Positions 21,201-31,764 of a stretch of 64,000 nt of DNA are shown one piece after another. Within the stretch, counting starts at the first letter, position 1; each line of letters begins with the position of its first letter. Source of the stretch: Enoplolaimus lenunculus (Eukaryota; Nematoda; Enoplea; Enoplida; Thoracostomopsidae); the NCBI GenBank assembly GCA_030248215.1, contig JASANG010000231.1:27183-91182 (forward strand), in the 5' to 3' direction. A program made the position numbers and the translations under genes. The notes beneath the pieces are model-generated. The model worked only from the letters and a program-made list of their open reading frames with translations, was not told the DNA's origin and did no database searches.

Positions 21201-24200
21201 TTTAAATTCTAGGCATCCCAACCTCATCAAAACGGTCTGCGTCAGTATCAATTAAATCACGATATTTAAGCAAAGACCGAAATGACCCGACTCTGTCCGA
21301 AAGCACGAAGAAACACATTCACCAGGCAGTACGCATATCAATGTTTACATGCATTACTACTCTGGTTTTTGTATAAAAGTGGTTTGCTCGTTCAGTGTTT
21401 GAAAAGTTGTAATGAATGTCTTGATATTTACTTACAGGTTTGTCCTGTCGTACCATTGTTTTATGATTTATTAAAAGCAGTTGATAAATCTTAATTTTTC
21501 GCACTGTGCTGTGGGTTTGATTTAAGGTTAACTTTTGTTAAATTGTAAATTTCAACCTTAATAACTATTAATGTTTGACTTTGCTGTAGGCCTCACTGCT
21601 GCAGATAATGGAAGACAATGGCATGCTTATTGACGGCACGTGTTTCATAGAATTTGGGGCTGGAAAGGGTAAAATTATTGTAGAATATTGGTTGAGCATA
21701 GGGTGGTGTAGAGTTTTTAATCATCTGAGCAATATTTCCGTTAAAGATACTTAGTATCGCGTTGTTTTACTTTGGACACGCTTTGTGTCCTTTATTTCGT
21801 TTGACAAACTTCGGACAGGGGTCGTGGAGACCGTGTAGTTCTGACAGTTGCCACAGACGTTTTGCTCAATTTTATAAGCTTGAAAATAATTTTACTCGAG
21901 TTATTAAGCACGGGTGCTGAGAAGCAGAAAGCTGTGGCATAATAAAAAATATACCTTTTCCGGCAAACCGTGTTGTCGGTAGATAGGGGACGAACGCTCG
22001 CGGCTTTTCATTCTAGGGTACGACGTCTTTAGTTTGAGTGCTTACAGCTGAAAATTAGGGAGATCTTACGAGGTTTGGATCCCATTGAAAGTGCCATATT
22101 ATTTTCCTGTGTGTTTTTATTGTTATGTTCTTTTTATATTTCAGCTCGTCTTAGCTATTATTTGGCAAATGCGACAAAACACTTGTCAAATTGCAGTTAT
22201 GTGTTGATCGATCAGTCTGGTTCGCGAGGAAAGGTAGAAACTTCATTAATATTTAGTACGAGGATGGAATATGCATTACAACTTGTTCATTTATTAAATT
22301 ACTATCTATTGTCAGTTCTTAGCAAACCACATGAACCAAGTTGTCTAGGAATACCATACTCAATTTTATCAGCAAATGAGAACATTTTTATTCAATGTCT
22401 AATCGTCCGTTGATCCGTTATACGGCGTTGAAAATAAGTTGTTTATAGCTAATTTGCTTGTAACGTACGTTCTTAAAAACCGATAAACAAACGTTCCACA
22501 ACAATGGTAGAAAGAGGATTTCAGTATTAAAATTAAGTTGACGCGCTGTGTTAAATATTGTAATGCTGCTTTAGAAGATTTTGTTTTTGTTGTAGTTCGA
22601 GAATAAAGCGCTGGCAATTGATCCTTCTGTAAAATTTGTCAGGATACGTTCGTCAATTGAACATGTTAATATTGGTAAGTGGCAGATCATACGTGGTTAA
22701 TGGAGTTAAAGACTTCGGTATACGTAGGTTTTGTGTTTTACCAGAATCAATCGAAAGAAACTTACAAAATTGGAGTTGAATTTGCAATGTAAATCAATAT
22801 TTTATTTATCAGCCTCACGTTATGTTTTGTTGCTGCGTAAGATTTGATTTTCAGCAAATGTACCCACAATTCGGGATGCGAAACATAGAGTTGCAATATG
22901 GAAGCATCTATGTGGGTCCGCAACGGGTAAGCCAAGCAGGTTTGTTTTTGGTCATCACACTTAATGTTCGAAATATTATGATCAATTATGTTGTTTTAAT
23001 TTGCAAGAACTTGTAGGATGGGTAGGTTATGTTTTTATTAAACTCAATATCAATAATTTGATAACGTCATCGTATCACTATTATTCTTTCAGACATTGCC
23101 ATTCGATGCATTGAAAATGCAATGTCCGTTACTGACTTTACAAAGTATGATTATATAGCCTGTTACATATAATAAAACGTTATGTGATACTGCTAACAAT
23201 TACCGAATTAAAGTTTTTACTGTATGATGAGAACTTGTTATTGTAGTAGATTGCCAGATTTCAAATCACGAAGGTATTTAAAAGACTAGAGAATCCTCAA
23301 AGGATGCTTTTCTAACATCCTTAGTGTAAGTGTTACATGTCTGTGTTATTTTAAGTCATTTAGTTTTGTTTGTAATGTCCGCTTCAGGAGTTACTGCATT
23401 ATTATGTCGGTATACAGGTTTCTAGAATAGTTTGTTTTTTAAAATTATATTGATAACGTAAATTTTCCTTTAGGCTTTGTTTCCGCGGCATATTGGCTGT
23501 TCCTTGCTGTCATCATAGATGCGATTGGGAAAATTACATTGGACAAACGTGGTTAAGTGAAAATCAATTTTCTCCCGAAGAATTCGACGTTCTTACAGCC
23601 ATATGTAGTTGGGCTACCTGTGGTATCGAAGAAAATGACGCTGGCATTACCGGATTTGATAATAGGTAATAACATTGGATGTTGGTAACGATGAGATTAA
23701 ATTGTTATCATTTATTGCAGAAATGGCATGGTTTGCTACGTACGGTAGTTATAATTTAACCGGTCAATATTAGTTTTAGGGCCTTATGAGCTATTCACGT
23801 TATAACGGGGACAGGCGGGTCACGGGATGTCCCATGTACATTCAATGTCAGCTTTAGAATTTGGGCTCTAATATCGGGTCATCAGACAAAACTCGAATGT
23901 CATATGACATTACAAACCATCGCTCTTAAATTCAATGTGTAGAAGATGCGGTATGTCACTTACTTCGGGACGGGTACAGTGTAATCTTCAGGTGCTAATA
24001 AATAAATGGAAAGTCGGACGGTAGGGGCATGTTCTTTAACATTACAAATACACGCCTAAAAATTCGTTTCCGACACAACATCGCTTAAAACCACAGATTC
24101 ATAATTAAAAAATTCAAATTTCAAATTATAGTACATATGATATTGAACAGGACAAATTTAGTTAAATATGTTTCCTCAAGTATGCAGACATTTCTCAAAT

Positions 24201-24465
24201 GTTTTATTCTGTTTAATCCTAACTCTCGCATGTCGTGAAGTAAGTTCTGTCTTCGCACTAACGGTGAAAGTAGTTGCACTACTTTAGCCTTTGTTTTCTT
24301 CCGTTTAGCTTGGTGCACAATCGAACTGAGATTGGATTTATGGCCAAAACTTTGCTGAATCATGGACGATTATTGTATTTACAAAAATTATTTGTCCGTG
24401 GTGAAATGCTGGACTTTATTTCAAGTAATATAACTCCTGAGAACATTTTGTTGTTAATAAAATGA
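18240..24465 (+). CDS. TRMT13: tRNA 2'-O-methyltransferase TRM13 homologue (13 exons, 405 aa)
   Basis: Exons: 18240-18386, 19242-19285, 19702-19768, 19991-20041, 20468-20540, 21213-21328, 21590-21668, 22145-22233, 22596-22674, 22855-22926, 23093-23144, 23474-23665, 24309-24465. All phases agree and the sum is 1218 bases. TRM13 methylates the 2'-O of the acceptor-stem nucleotide 4 in some tRNAs. Residues about 16-47 are the N-terminal CCCH finger (CSFFLTRKKRYC...FCGEH). Residues about 58-81 are the U11-48K-type CHHC finger (CPLD, H, H, LKKC). The methyltransferase core has IEFGAGK at about residue 188, KHLCGSATD at about 264, CCHHRCDW at about 301 and SWATCG. The C-terminal helix NRTEIGFMAKTLLNHGR matches the family end. 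Human TRMT13 is about 480 residues; this one is shorter mainly in the loop before CCHH. The ATG at 18240 is the first in frame; another lies seven codons on. Introns hold SINE and MITE copies. Confidence 0.93.
18586..19130. repeat. Two direct copies of a GGGTGCAAnCnGAATTC repeat in TRMT13 intron 1
   Basis: One copy starts at about 18586 and the other at about 18832. Both open with AGGGTGCAA then GAATTCYGGTTCCGG and share the later block CAGCAGATAAAGTGAATACC and CAACYAGGGTTATTTCACC. The second keeps extra middle sequence. The CAGGGTGCAA end links them to the hAT-like elements at 33964, 40344 and 47841. Confidence 0.65.
20147..20436. mobile_element. Non-autonomous hAT-like element in TRMT13 intron 4
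   Basis: The left end CATGGTGTGACCGGACATCC is matched inversely by ATATCCGGTCGCACCGTG. No clear 8-bp target duplication remains. It belongs to the CCGG-rich CAGGGTGCAA group seen in this window. Confidence 0.5.
21775..22075 (-). repeat. Inverse copy of the 17.3-17.6 kb SINE in TRMT13 intron 7
   Basis: Blocks such as GGTAGATAGGGGACGAA, TTCCGGCAAACCGTGTT and TAGTTCTGACAGTTG match the reverse complement of 17395-17640. It is worn and has no coding meaning. Confidence 0.65.
24456..24461 (+). terminator. AATAAA overlapping the end of the TRMT13 reading frame
   Basis: The hexamer lies two bases before the TGA stop. If used, the transcript would have almost no 3' UTR. No other good AATAAA was seen in the next 200 bases. 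Confidence 0.3.
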
Positions 24466-24654
24466 AGGCCTATCCACTTTTCGAGCGTTATTTTGTATGA
24501 TACATGCAAACGTTAAGGAACGATTGAAAGCATTCAATTGCAAAATGTCTTTTTAGCTTATCTTCATAAAACTTAAAGTTGCTTGTTTATAGGCGAAATT
24601 TGGTGCAAATTTTACCAACAATATAAATTGAATTTATGCTCACGGTCAGAGTGC

Positions 24655-25345
24655 CACCGGAATTGTAACATACCGGGACCACAAGGTTAAAAATACTGGA
24701 GGCGGAACTACACAACAGGAAATACTTGTTACGGAATAATTCATTTTTAGCGATATTTCGTCGCTTTTAATGGTGTTAACACACCATAGATGACAAAATC
24801 CTGAAATAATGCAGTAGCTGAAAACGTATGATTATGGAGTATGGTACAAATTGAAAATTTGGCCACTAAAAAGAAACGCTCAGACAATTTACAAAAATTA
24901 GAATATGGCAATTTTTCTTCAATTTTTGATCCCATGTTAAAGATTAGGGGCAATGAGTTTTTCTGTGGGACTAGAATAGAGTAAGCTTTAGACTAATTTT
25001 TGCTTGAGGCCACGGTGCAACGGGAATTATAAAATACCGGAACCGGGAAGTTAAAAAATACGGAACCGGAAAATAAAAATATTTGCTGCTGAAAAATCCG
25101 TTTTAAGCTCTATTTTATCGCTTTTAATGCTGTAAACAATTTACAATACCAAAATCTTGAAGCAACTGAAGTAGATGGAAACATGATAATGCAGTGTGGC
25201 ACAAATTGAAAATTTTGGCAAGATACGCTCGGACAATTTTAGATAAATAAGTTTGAATATATGCCAATTTTTCTTAAATGTTCGAATGAGAAAAAATTTT
25301 CAATGCAGAAATACCGGAAACTTCCGGTGAAAAAATACCGGGTTT
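24655..25345. repeat. Two direct copies of a CCGGAATTRTAACATACCGG repeat
   Basis: Copies at about 24655-24955 and 25013-25345 share ATTTTATCGCTTTTAATG, GTACAAATTGAAAATTT and GGCAATTTTTCTT-like blocks. A 55-base scrap of family T (GTGGGACTAGAATAGAGTAAGC) lies between them. Related worn pieces are at about 37140-37200 and 44390-44530. Confidence 0.6.
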
Positions 25346-25352
25346 CTTTTTT

Positions 25353-25740
25353 CAATGGTGGATCCATGGTGGGGCCACCCCGGTCGGTCCCCCTAACACA
25401 ATCTCGACAAAAATTATATAGTGTATTTGTAATTCTACGCTGTTTTCTCTGTTTTATACACAATAGTATAAGCACGCTTTAAAGCTTCGAACTCACTTTA
25501 TTTGTCCCTGGAGTCATTTATGCGCTACAATTAGGGATAATAGACATTTATGGACTCTAAAACAAGGGTTTAAGGACTCTGCCCGCTTACGGACTTTTAT
25601 TATGGATACGGACTCCTATTAATTGGGACTCAAAATGAGGACCCCCTCTTCTTTGGGTCACTAACAGAATGGGTCAAAAATAAATTTATTACCTGTGAAA
25701 TTTTGCCCCCCCCCATTTTGAGATCCTGGATGCGCCACTG
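25353..25740. mobile_element. CAATGGTGGATCC-ended MITE with family B fragment inside
   Basis: The left end CAATGGTGGATCC is matched inversely by GGATGCGCCACTG at the right. The interior near the right end (TTATTACCTGTGAAATTTTG) matches the element at 13638-13775. Bases about 25440-25664 are the right half of a family B MITE, inserted into it. The stretch from 25741 to 26077 holds no gene. Confidence 0.6.
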
Positions 25741-26077
25741 TGAAATATTACTAGATTATTTTTAAAGTTTGCCATTAACATTTTTGTTACCGCGTTTACA
25801 TTGCTTTTGCTCCGGCGATATTTGTTGAGTTGTGTGTTTTTGTCAGCATTGGTTGGATCTTGAGTACACACCGGCGCTTTTGCTTTTATAAGAGTCGCTC
25901 AGGCTTGGAATGAACACTGAGTCGTAGAAAAGCTGTCATTCGGTCATGTTGTTGCTTATTGAATTGTGTGGTGTCCCAGTAGTAAGTGTAACGTGCGTAC
26001 TAGTAGTGTCCGGTACTGGTCAGCACAAACGTGGTTATACGCGCACAATACATGAAAGGCTTGTGTTACATGTACGA

Positions 26078-29000
26078 CTAGAACACGTCATGAAAATATC
26101 TCAGGGCACGTCTAATACGCCTTGAACTGTATAATGCCACAACCAACGTCCATGATCCTCCTAGCATTGCAATAAATTGGTAGCCTGAAAATACCCGAAT
26201 CTCTTCAATAGTGTAAAGGTGCGCTGTTTCTGGAGTTAATGTAAAATGCAACTGTGATGATAACCGGAGCTCCCTATGACTTCTGGTTATAAGCCTGTAT
26301 TCCCAACGATTGCACAATGGCAAACATTTGTCATTTATATCGTAATTGAGGATAAAATCTCGATCTGATGGTTGTTCTTCAAAATTTGTTTCATTTCGTT
26401 CGTCCTCGATGAATGACATAGCTAGTAAATTTTTTCGTTTTTGAGCCCAATATGCGACAGGAACTCGATTGGCAAATATTTTCGCCTCGCCACGATAAAC
26501 AGAGCTATTTTGAGTGATTTTGTTAGAAACAGCTTTATTCCACGCTTTCCACAGCTGATGTTTATATTTTGGGCATAGATTTAGCATTCTTCTGCCGTAA
26601 GCTAAATATTTACGACGTCGCCGCTCCGATGCAATTAATGGTAATATCCAATCACAGTTTCGGTCGATTCGTGATAAGACTTTAAACACCGTTTGTTCTA
26701 ATACGCATACGTTTGGACTGTATTCGTCAAACAGGCTACTTACTCGGTGTCCATTATCAGCAGCAAGACATGTTTTCCCGTTAGAACGAGATCGAAATTG
26801 TGTGGCTGAGTACGCGATTTGCAACTCTGTCCCAGGGAATACTTGAATTGGGTCTTCGAACAACAAGCGTTGCTTTCCGGTAAACAGTAATAATTTTGCA
26901 TACGGGTTACGTCCACGAATATCTGTAATTTTGATCGGATTTGTGGTTAGACTTTTAAGTATCACTGATAGCGTTGTTTTTTGAAAGTTTTCAATGGTTG
27001 CTTGAGCAATATTTAAATTACTTGCATTGAGATAAAAGCAAGGACCGTAATCCATGTGAAAAATGCGTTCACTGGCAACAATTTCGCAACAGTTGAATTG
27101 TCCAAATCCCGACAATGCACATGAATGGAATATTTGATCGCAGGTAACGGAATATCGATCAATAATGTATTGAAACGCTTCAATGAGATCGGAATTGAAA
27201 TATGATGCCGTACGCAGCCAACCACGTCTCGTTCCAAAAACAGCTGACTGCAGATTGGACGGATTGTTTCGAGCGTACACTAAGCGCTCACTCATTGGAC
27301 GCGGCTCGTCTATACTTGTGATTGAGTGATGCCAAATTTCAAGAAGAGTATCGTACACCTGAAAACTAGCGCAATATGTTGATTACGAACAATTTATCGA
27401 AAGACCTAAATGGCTACCGGACGCCTCTAATCCTGAATGTGTAATGAATCGAAAAAATTGTTCATTCTGCATTCGTAATTTTACCAGTATGTTCATTATA
27501 GTATACAAATTGATGAAAATTATACTTTAGAGTCCAAAAAATAGGGTTATTTCCTCCTGAAAGAAAATAGCTGAACGCAATTCTTTTTTTAGATGTGTTT
27601 TTTGTTTTCCTGAATTTCATTTAAATCAGGTTAAATCCAATTTTATAGACGTTACTTATAATATCGGTTTCCGCATTTTTTGGGCCCTGTTAATAACTCC
27701 ATATCATTTTCACAAACTTCTTCAGAATCTAGTTCAACGTAACGGTGTTCAGATGCATTCCATAAGCCGGATTTTCGCAGGATTAATGTTGAATCCAGCT
27801 TTTCTATATCTAGAAATAGTCCGAACGGTGTACATAACGTTAAATCTGGAAACGGCGGCGGTCGTGGTGTTAGTTTAGACGATGGAACAAATAATGTATT
27901 CAGGAAATATCCATAGACCATAGCGAGCCTAAAATCAAACCTTTTTGGATTGAAGGCGAGCAGGCGATCTCTGACCAGTGCCCTCGCTTGGAAGATATCT
28001 TGCTTTAGCAAATTTGGAAACGGGAAGCGTCGATTTTTTGTCTCAAACTATGGTTTGGCAAAAAAGACAAAGTGGACGTTACCCGGAAAGCCTATTTTAT
28101 ACACAGCTGATAGGTGTTTTGGGTTTCAGCGTCAAGCCTGCAAAACGACACGGCTACTTATAGGAAGGAAACTGAAACATTTCAAATCATTTGTTTCGAA
28201 CAGACGGTGCGACGTTAGCGCATTTTGCTTCAATGTTGCATCAGTCGATTATGAAACACAGACGGTAAAAGTCGGAAACTTCAAAAAATTCACGGTCGGT
28301 GGAAGTATGAAGCTTGAACAATTCATAAACGTACATAATGATACGGAAGCGTGAATATTAGTTTCTAAAACGACTTTGGCGCCGCATTTAGGGTTGTGCT
28401 ATAATTGTCGTACGGCGACGCCGTAGCGTCACTGTTCGCCACCAGCACATCATTGTTCGCCACTCGTACGGCGCCGTCCGTCGCTCGTACGGCGCCGTCC
28501 GTCGCTCGTACGGCGCCGTTCGTCACCATACGGTATCGTACGTGAGTAATTCGCGTCCGACTGACGTCAAAACGCTTTTCATTTTATTGTGAATAGCAAA
28601 TGGTGCGGAATTAATTGTGCGTGTTAATATTATCAAGAGTGGATGATCACTCTTTATAACAAGAGTGTGCAACTGGGTACATTCTGTGTATTAAAGAATG
28701 TACCAGCACGCGTTGCATTTTTGTTCGACCCCCCTCAATCAGGGGGGCTAAGCAAGAGATTAACAGTATGCTTCAGTACACCTATCCACCCCTTAAACAA
28801 GGGGGGGTTACAATTTCCTCCTATACTACGATATAAAACTGCATAAAGACCCCCCAAACAAGGGGGGTAGGCCAAAAACGCAACGCGTGCCGGGTACATT
28901 CTTTAATACACCGAATGTATCCTGTTGCACACTCTTGTTATAAAGAGTGATCATCCACTCTAGATATTATTAATTGGTTTGTTGAGAAACCCCTTTCATA

Positions 29001-31764
29001 GGTTCAATATTGAACGACGCAACGTTATACGAAGGATCGCGTATAAAGTATGGCTGAATGAAAGCGAAGTGCACAGTTACCGTAATATTCTGTTAGGTTT
29101 AGTTCTATTTGTAATTTCAAGCCTAAGACACATTAAAGCAGGAGAAACGTCTTGCCTTTTTGCAGGGACGCAACCATCAGTGCACGATTTTGGGTGGGCA
29201 TATATTAGTATTGTGCATCGGCCAGAAACCGGCCGGCCAGTCATTGTTTATCACAGAAAATGCTAAAAACATTGTGATATCATTAATTTAATATTTTTGA
29301 AACCGCCTCGAGGCCGTCTTTATTATCAGCAGTTTATATCTTGTGGTACCAAATTTACAATAAACCTTGTATAGGAATTACTAATTTTACTTTAGAAACT
29401 ATGCTGGTTTTCAAATTAGCTCAATTTTCTTAAAATTGCGCCATCACTAATTTCGAAAGGATTTTTGGGTTTATTGTTGAAAAGTGGACCCCTGGTGAAA
29501 TGCACTTCGCTCCTCCTTGTTTTCACCAAACCTATTTTTGATCTCGTAATGTTTAAGATTTCTCACATTGGGGAAGTCTCGGATTTTTATCGGAGATGTA
29601 ATTTAGGTTCAACTTAAATTCAATTTCAGTGTTGATAATGTCGTACGAGCAATTTAGGCCCGTTTCTTTGTCCACATATGTGAAATTTGGGGTAAACGTC
29701 CACTTAAATCCATGAAATGTGCAGAAAACAGGCTCTAGATGACAGAGTTCAACGGTACTATGTTTAGGCTGCAGGGTCTCTGGTTCAAAAGTTGACAAAG
29801 TTTTTGCTATATTAAACAATGATAGGTACTTAAACCGCCACCTAAAAGTGCACAGCAAACAGGTGTTTTATGGCGCATATTTTGCAAATATGAAATGAAC
29901 ATATTTTATACCTTCAAATCCGCAGTGTTTGCACTGGACTTTGTGGGCCATAACTTTTAAACCGTTTTAAAATTGATACTAGTATAGTTTTATGCTCAAC
30001 TTGTGGAGAGCTATAGAATAGACTCGTTTTCGTTCAAGAGGTTCAGATTTGAATTTCTTACCCGTCACCATAGCCGCTTTTAAGGGCTGCTTGTCAATCA
30101 TATTTAGATTTCGATTCTAAAACTTTTAGCTGCAATCTAAAATGTTGCCTACTGTTATGGTCAAATTTAAGATTGAATCACTAGTTGAAACTACTTTGGT
30201 TGCAGTTGTATTATAGACAGCTCGTATTGCTTTTTTTAAAAATAGTGAAATCTTTCACTGGAGTACATATATGTTTTGACAATAATATAGGGAATAATCA
30301 CCGATCATGGAGGATTTTGAAATGTATAAATTTTATAGCTAGGTTCGTTGAAAATGAAGTTAGTTTAGGTTTACGTTTTGGTTGTTTGCGATATTAACTA
30401 CGAGTACTGACAATAGTTTCAGAATGGGTAAGGAGTCTTGATGCAAAATGTCACAAATGTATAGATGTAATGTAAATAGAGTAGCAGGCAAAATTTTTAG
30501 GTGTAGGTAATCCGAACACAGTATATTTAATTAAATTTCTAAGCCCAAACGGGGAGATTTGACACCTGAAGCCCCCCTGGCTAAGAGCTTAGATATTGTA
30601 TATAAATACATGTACTAGGCTGCCGCCATCGCCCCCCAAACCCTCGCGATTTCAAGGGACCCTAAGCAGGATGGGGGATGCCACCTTCAACGCCCCCCTC
30701 GCGCAAAACAGTTGTCATACTAAAAGCGCCAGAAACACAGTTATGTTCTCTATTAGAAATTTCAGCTGTTCCAGTAAAAGAATCAAAAGCCCAAACGGCT
30801 GACAGTTGATACCTGGAACCCCCTGACTGTGATCTGTAAAATTTCGCATGCATGTTGTGTTATATATAAAAATATTTAGAAACAGTGTGGTAAACTATCT
30901 TCAATTAAAACTTATTGGATGCTACTGAACTTGTTCTTAATTAACGTATATTTCACAACGAGCTCGTTTATTGTTGGAACACTGAGCCCAAAATTATTGG
31001 TATAGCTTGTGGCCCATGCATGGAACAGGGCCAGGACAGTAGTATAAGCATATTCTTAAGCCTAAGCCTAAGCGTATGGATAAGGCTATTCCTAAGCCTA
31101 AGCCTAAGCAAAAAAATTAGTCTAAAGCTTAAACTGACTCTATTATAGCCCCTCCGGAAAGCGATTCGGCCCTGTTCTATACATGGGTCAATACCATTGT
31201 AAAATGATTGATAATTTTTAAAATTTGTATATTGGCCGGCAGGCAGCCAATGACCGACCGGCCGGCTAGCAGAAAAAGTGGTACTTGCACAACACTAGTA
31301 TATATACCCTCATGTAAATTTTTTTACCAAGATAGTGACCGAGTAAAATTTTAAAGCCCACAATAGTGTCTTTTTCTTGGTTCTTCAAAAATTGTGCGAG
31401 AGGTTCTAAATGGCCCTACAACCTCCTGTGCACGCGATTCGTTCATTGAAAGTGTGCCCTTATGTTTGTTTGTATTATTCAGTATTATAATTGCGGTATA
31501 ATTACATCTGTTGCATACTGATTATTGTTCTTTCATTAATACTAACAACTGATGAACGCTAACTTACGTTTGACAAATAGTTGCAAATAGTATAGCAGCA
31601 AACGTTACAATAATTAGTAATTGTTTGCATTTAATAGATGGAGCACACGTTATTGATCTGTTCAGTAGCAATTGCGTTTCGCTGCTGTAGCTGTCAGTGT
31701 GCGATTCTTCTTCGTATCTTAGCGTGTGTCCAGTTTTTCCACATCTAAGGTACTGAGGATTCAT
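26078..31764 (-). CDS. DEG/ENaC (amiloride-sensitive type) sodium channel subunit
   Basis: Exon 1 is 31764-31568, exon 2 about 27982-27657 and exon 3 27358-26078. Channels of this family have two membrane spans and a large Cys-rich extracellular part. Exon 1 gives a short cytoplasmic N-terminus and TM1 (LLIIVTFAAILFATI). Exon 2 has the post-TM1 motif PFPDLTLCTPFG. Exon 3 has YGPCFYLN, the YSPNVC...CDWILP block, DKCLPLCNRWEYRL and a TM2 of FIAMLGGSWTLVVALYSS before a basic C-terminus. Total is about 600 residues, normal for the family. The exon 1 donor (GTAAGT) and the exon 3 acceptor (TTTTCAG) are good. The exact ends of exon 2 and the exon 2-3 phase are not settled; acceptors at 27359 and 27366 imply different donors, and a small extra exon is possible. 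TM2 lacks the usual GxS plus acidic stretch in canonical form. Intron 1 (3.5 kb) holds two MITEs. Confidence 0.8.
28391..28573. mobile_element. Worn second copy of the Harbinger-like minisatellite element
   Basis: TTA then GGGTTGTGCTATAATTGTCG matches the left end of the element at 170-567. A CGTACGGCGCCGTCCGTCGC minisatellite follows, then GACGTCAA as in the first copy. The right terminal repeat is not clear. Lies in DEG/ENaC intron 1. Confidence 0.55.
28636..28961. mobile_element. Well preserved MITE of family M, about 90-bp inverted repeats
   Basis: AGAGTGGATGATCACTCTTT at the left is matched inversely at the right, and the match continues through AACAAGAGTGTGCAAC and GTGTATTAAAGAATGTACC with only a few differences. 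The centre has C/G arms CCCCCC...GGGGGG. Transcribed, it would fold into a near-perfect hairpin. In DEG/ENaC intron 1. Confidence 0.85.
30541..30840. repeat. C-rich repeat shared with 55.3-55.6 kb
   Basis: AAGCCCAAACGG occurs twice (30541 and 30789), each followed by GACACCTGAAGCCCCC-like text. GGGACCCTAAGCAGGATGGG at 30656-30675 also occurs at about 55478-55497. It is an interspersed repeat with C-runs. Confidence 0.55.
31011..31189. mobile_element. Family T MITE carrying TTAGGC-like array
   Basis: GGCCCATGCATGGAACAGGGCC at the left is inverse to GGCCCTGTTCTATACATGGGTC at the right. The inside holds two CCTAAGCCTAAGC arrays (31055-31070, 31092-31109) and the AGTCTAAAGCTTAA block found in the nested copy at 36131-36300. 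Confidence 0.75.

Larger units (their letters stand above)
29200..31300. mobile_element. Possible 2.1-kb element with TAGTRTTGTGCA ends (uncertain)
   Basis: AGTATTGTGCATCGGCC with CCGGCCGG at 29208-29250 is loosely inverse to CCGGCCGGCTAGC...GCACAACACTAGT at 31255-31305. No target duplication or transposase was found, so the pairing may be chance. The interval is otherwise DEG/ENaC intron 1. Confidence 0.2.

Noticed and set aside
28979-29266. 95-codon plus-strand frame
   Set aside because: It lies in DEG/ENaC intron 1 antisense to the gene and resembles nothing known.
29200-31300. An autonomous 2.1-kb DNA transposon between the CCGGCCGG words
   Set aside because: The end match is short and loose, there is no target duplication, and the interior shows no transposase; kept only as a low-confidence feature.
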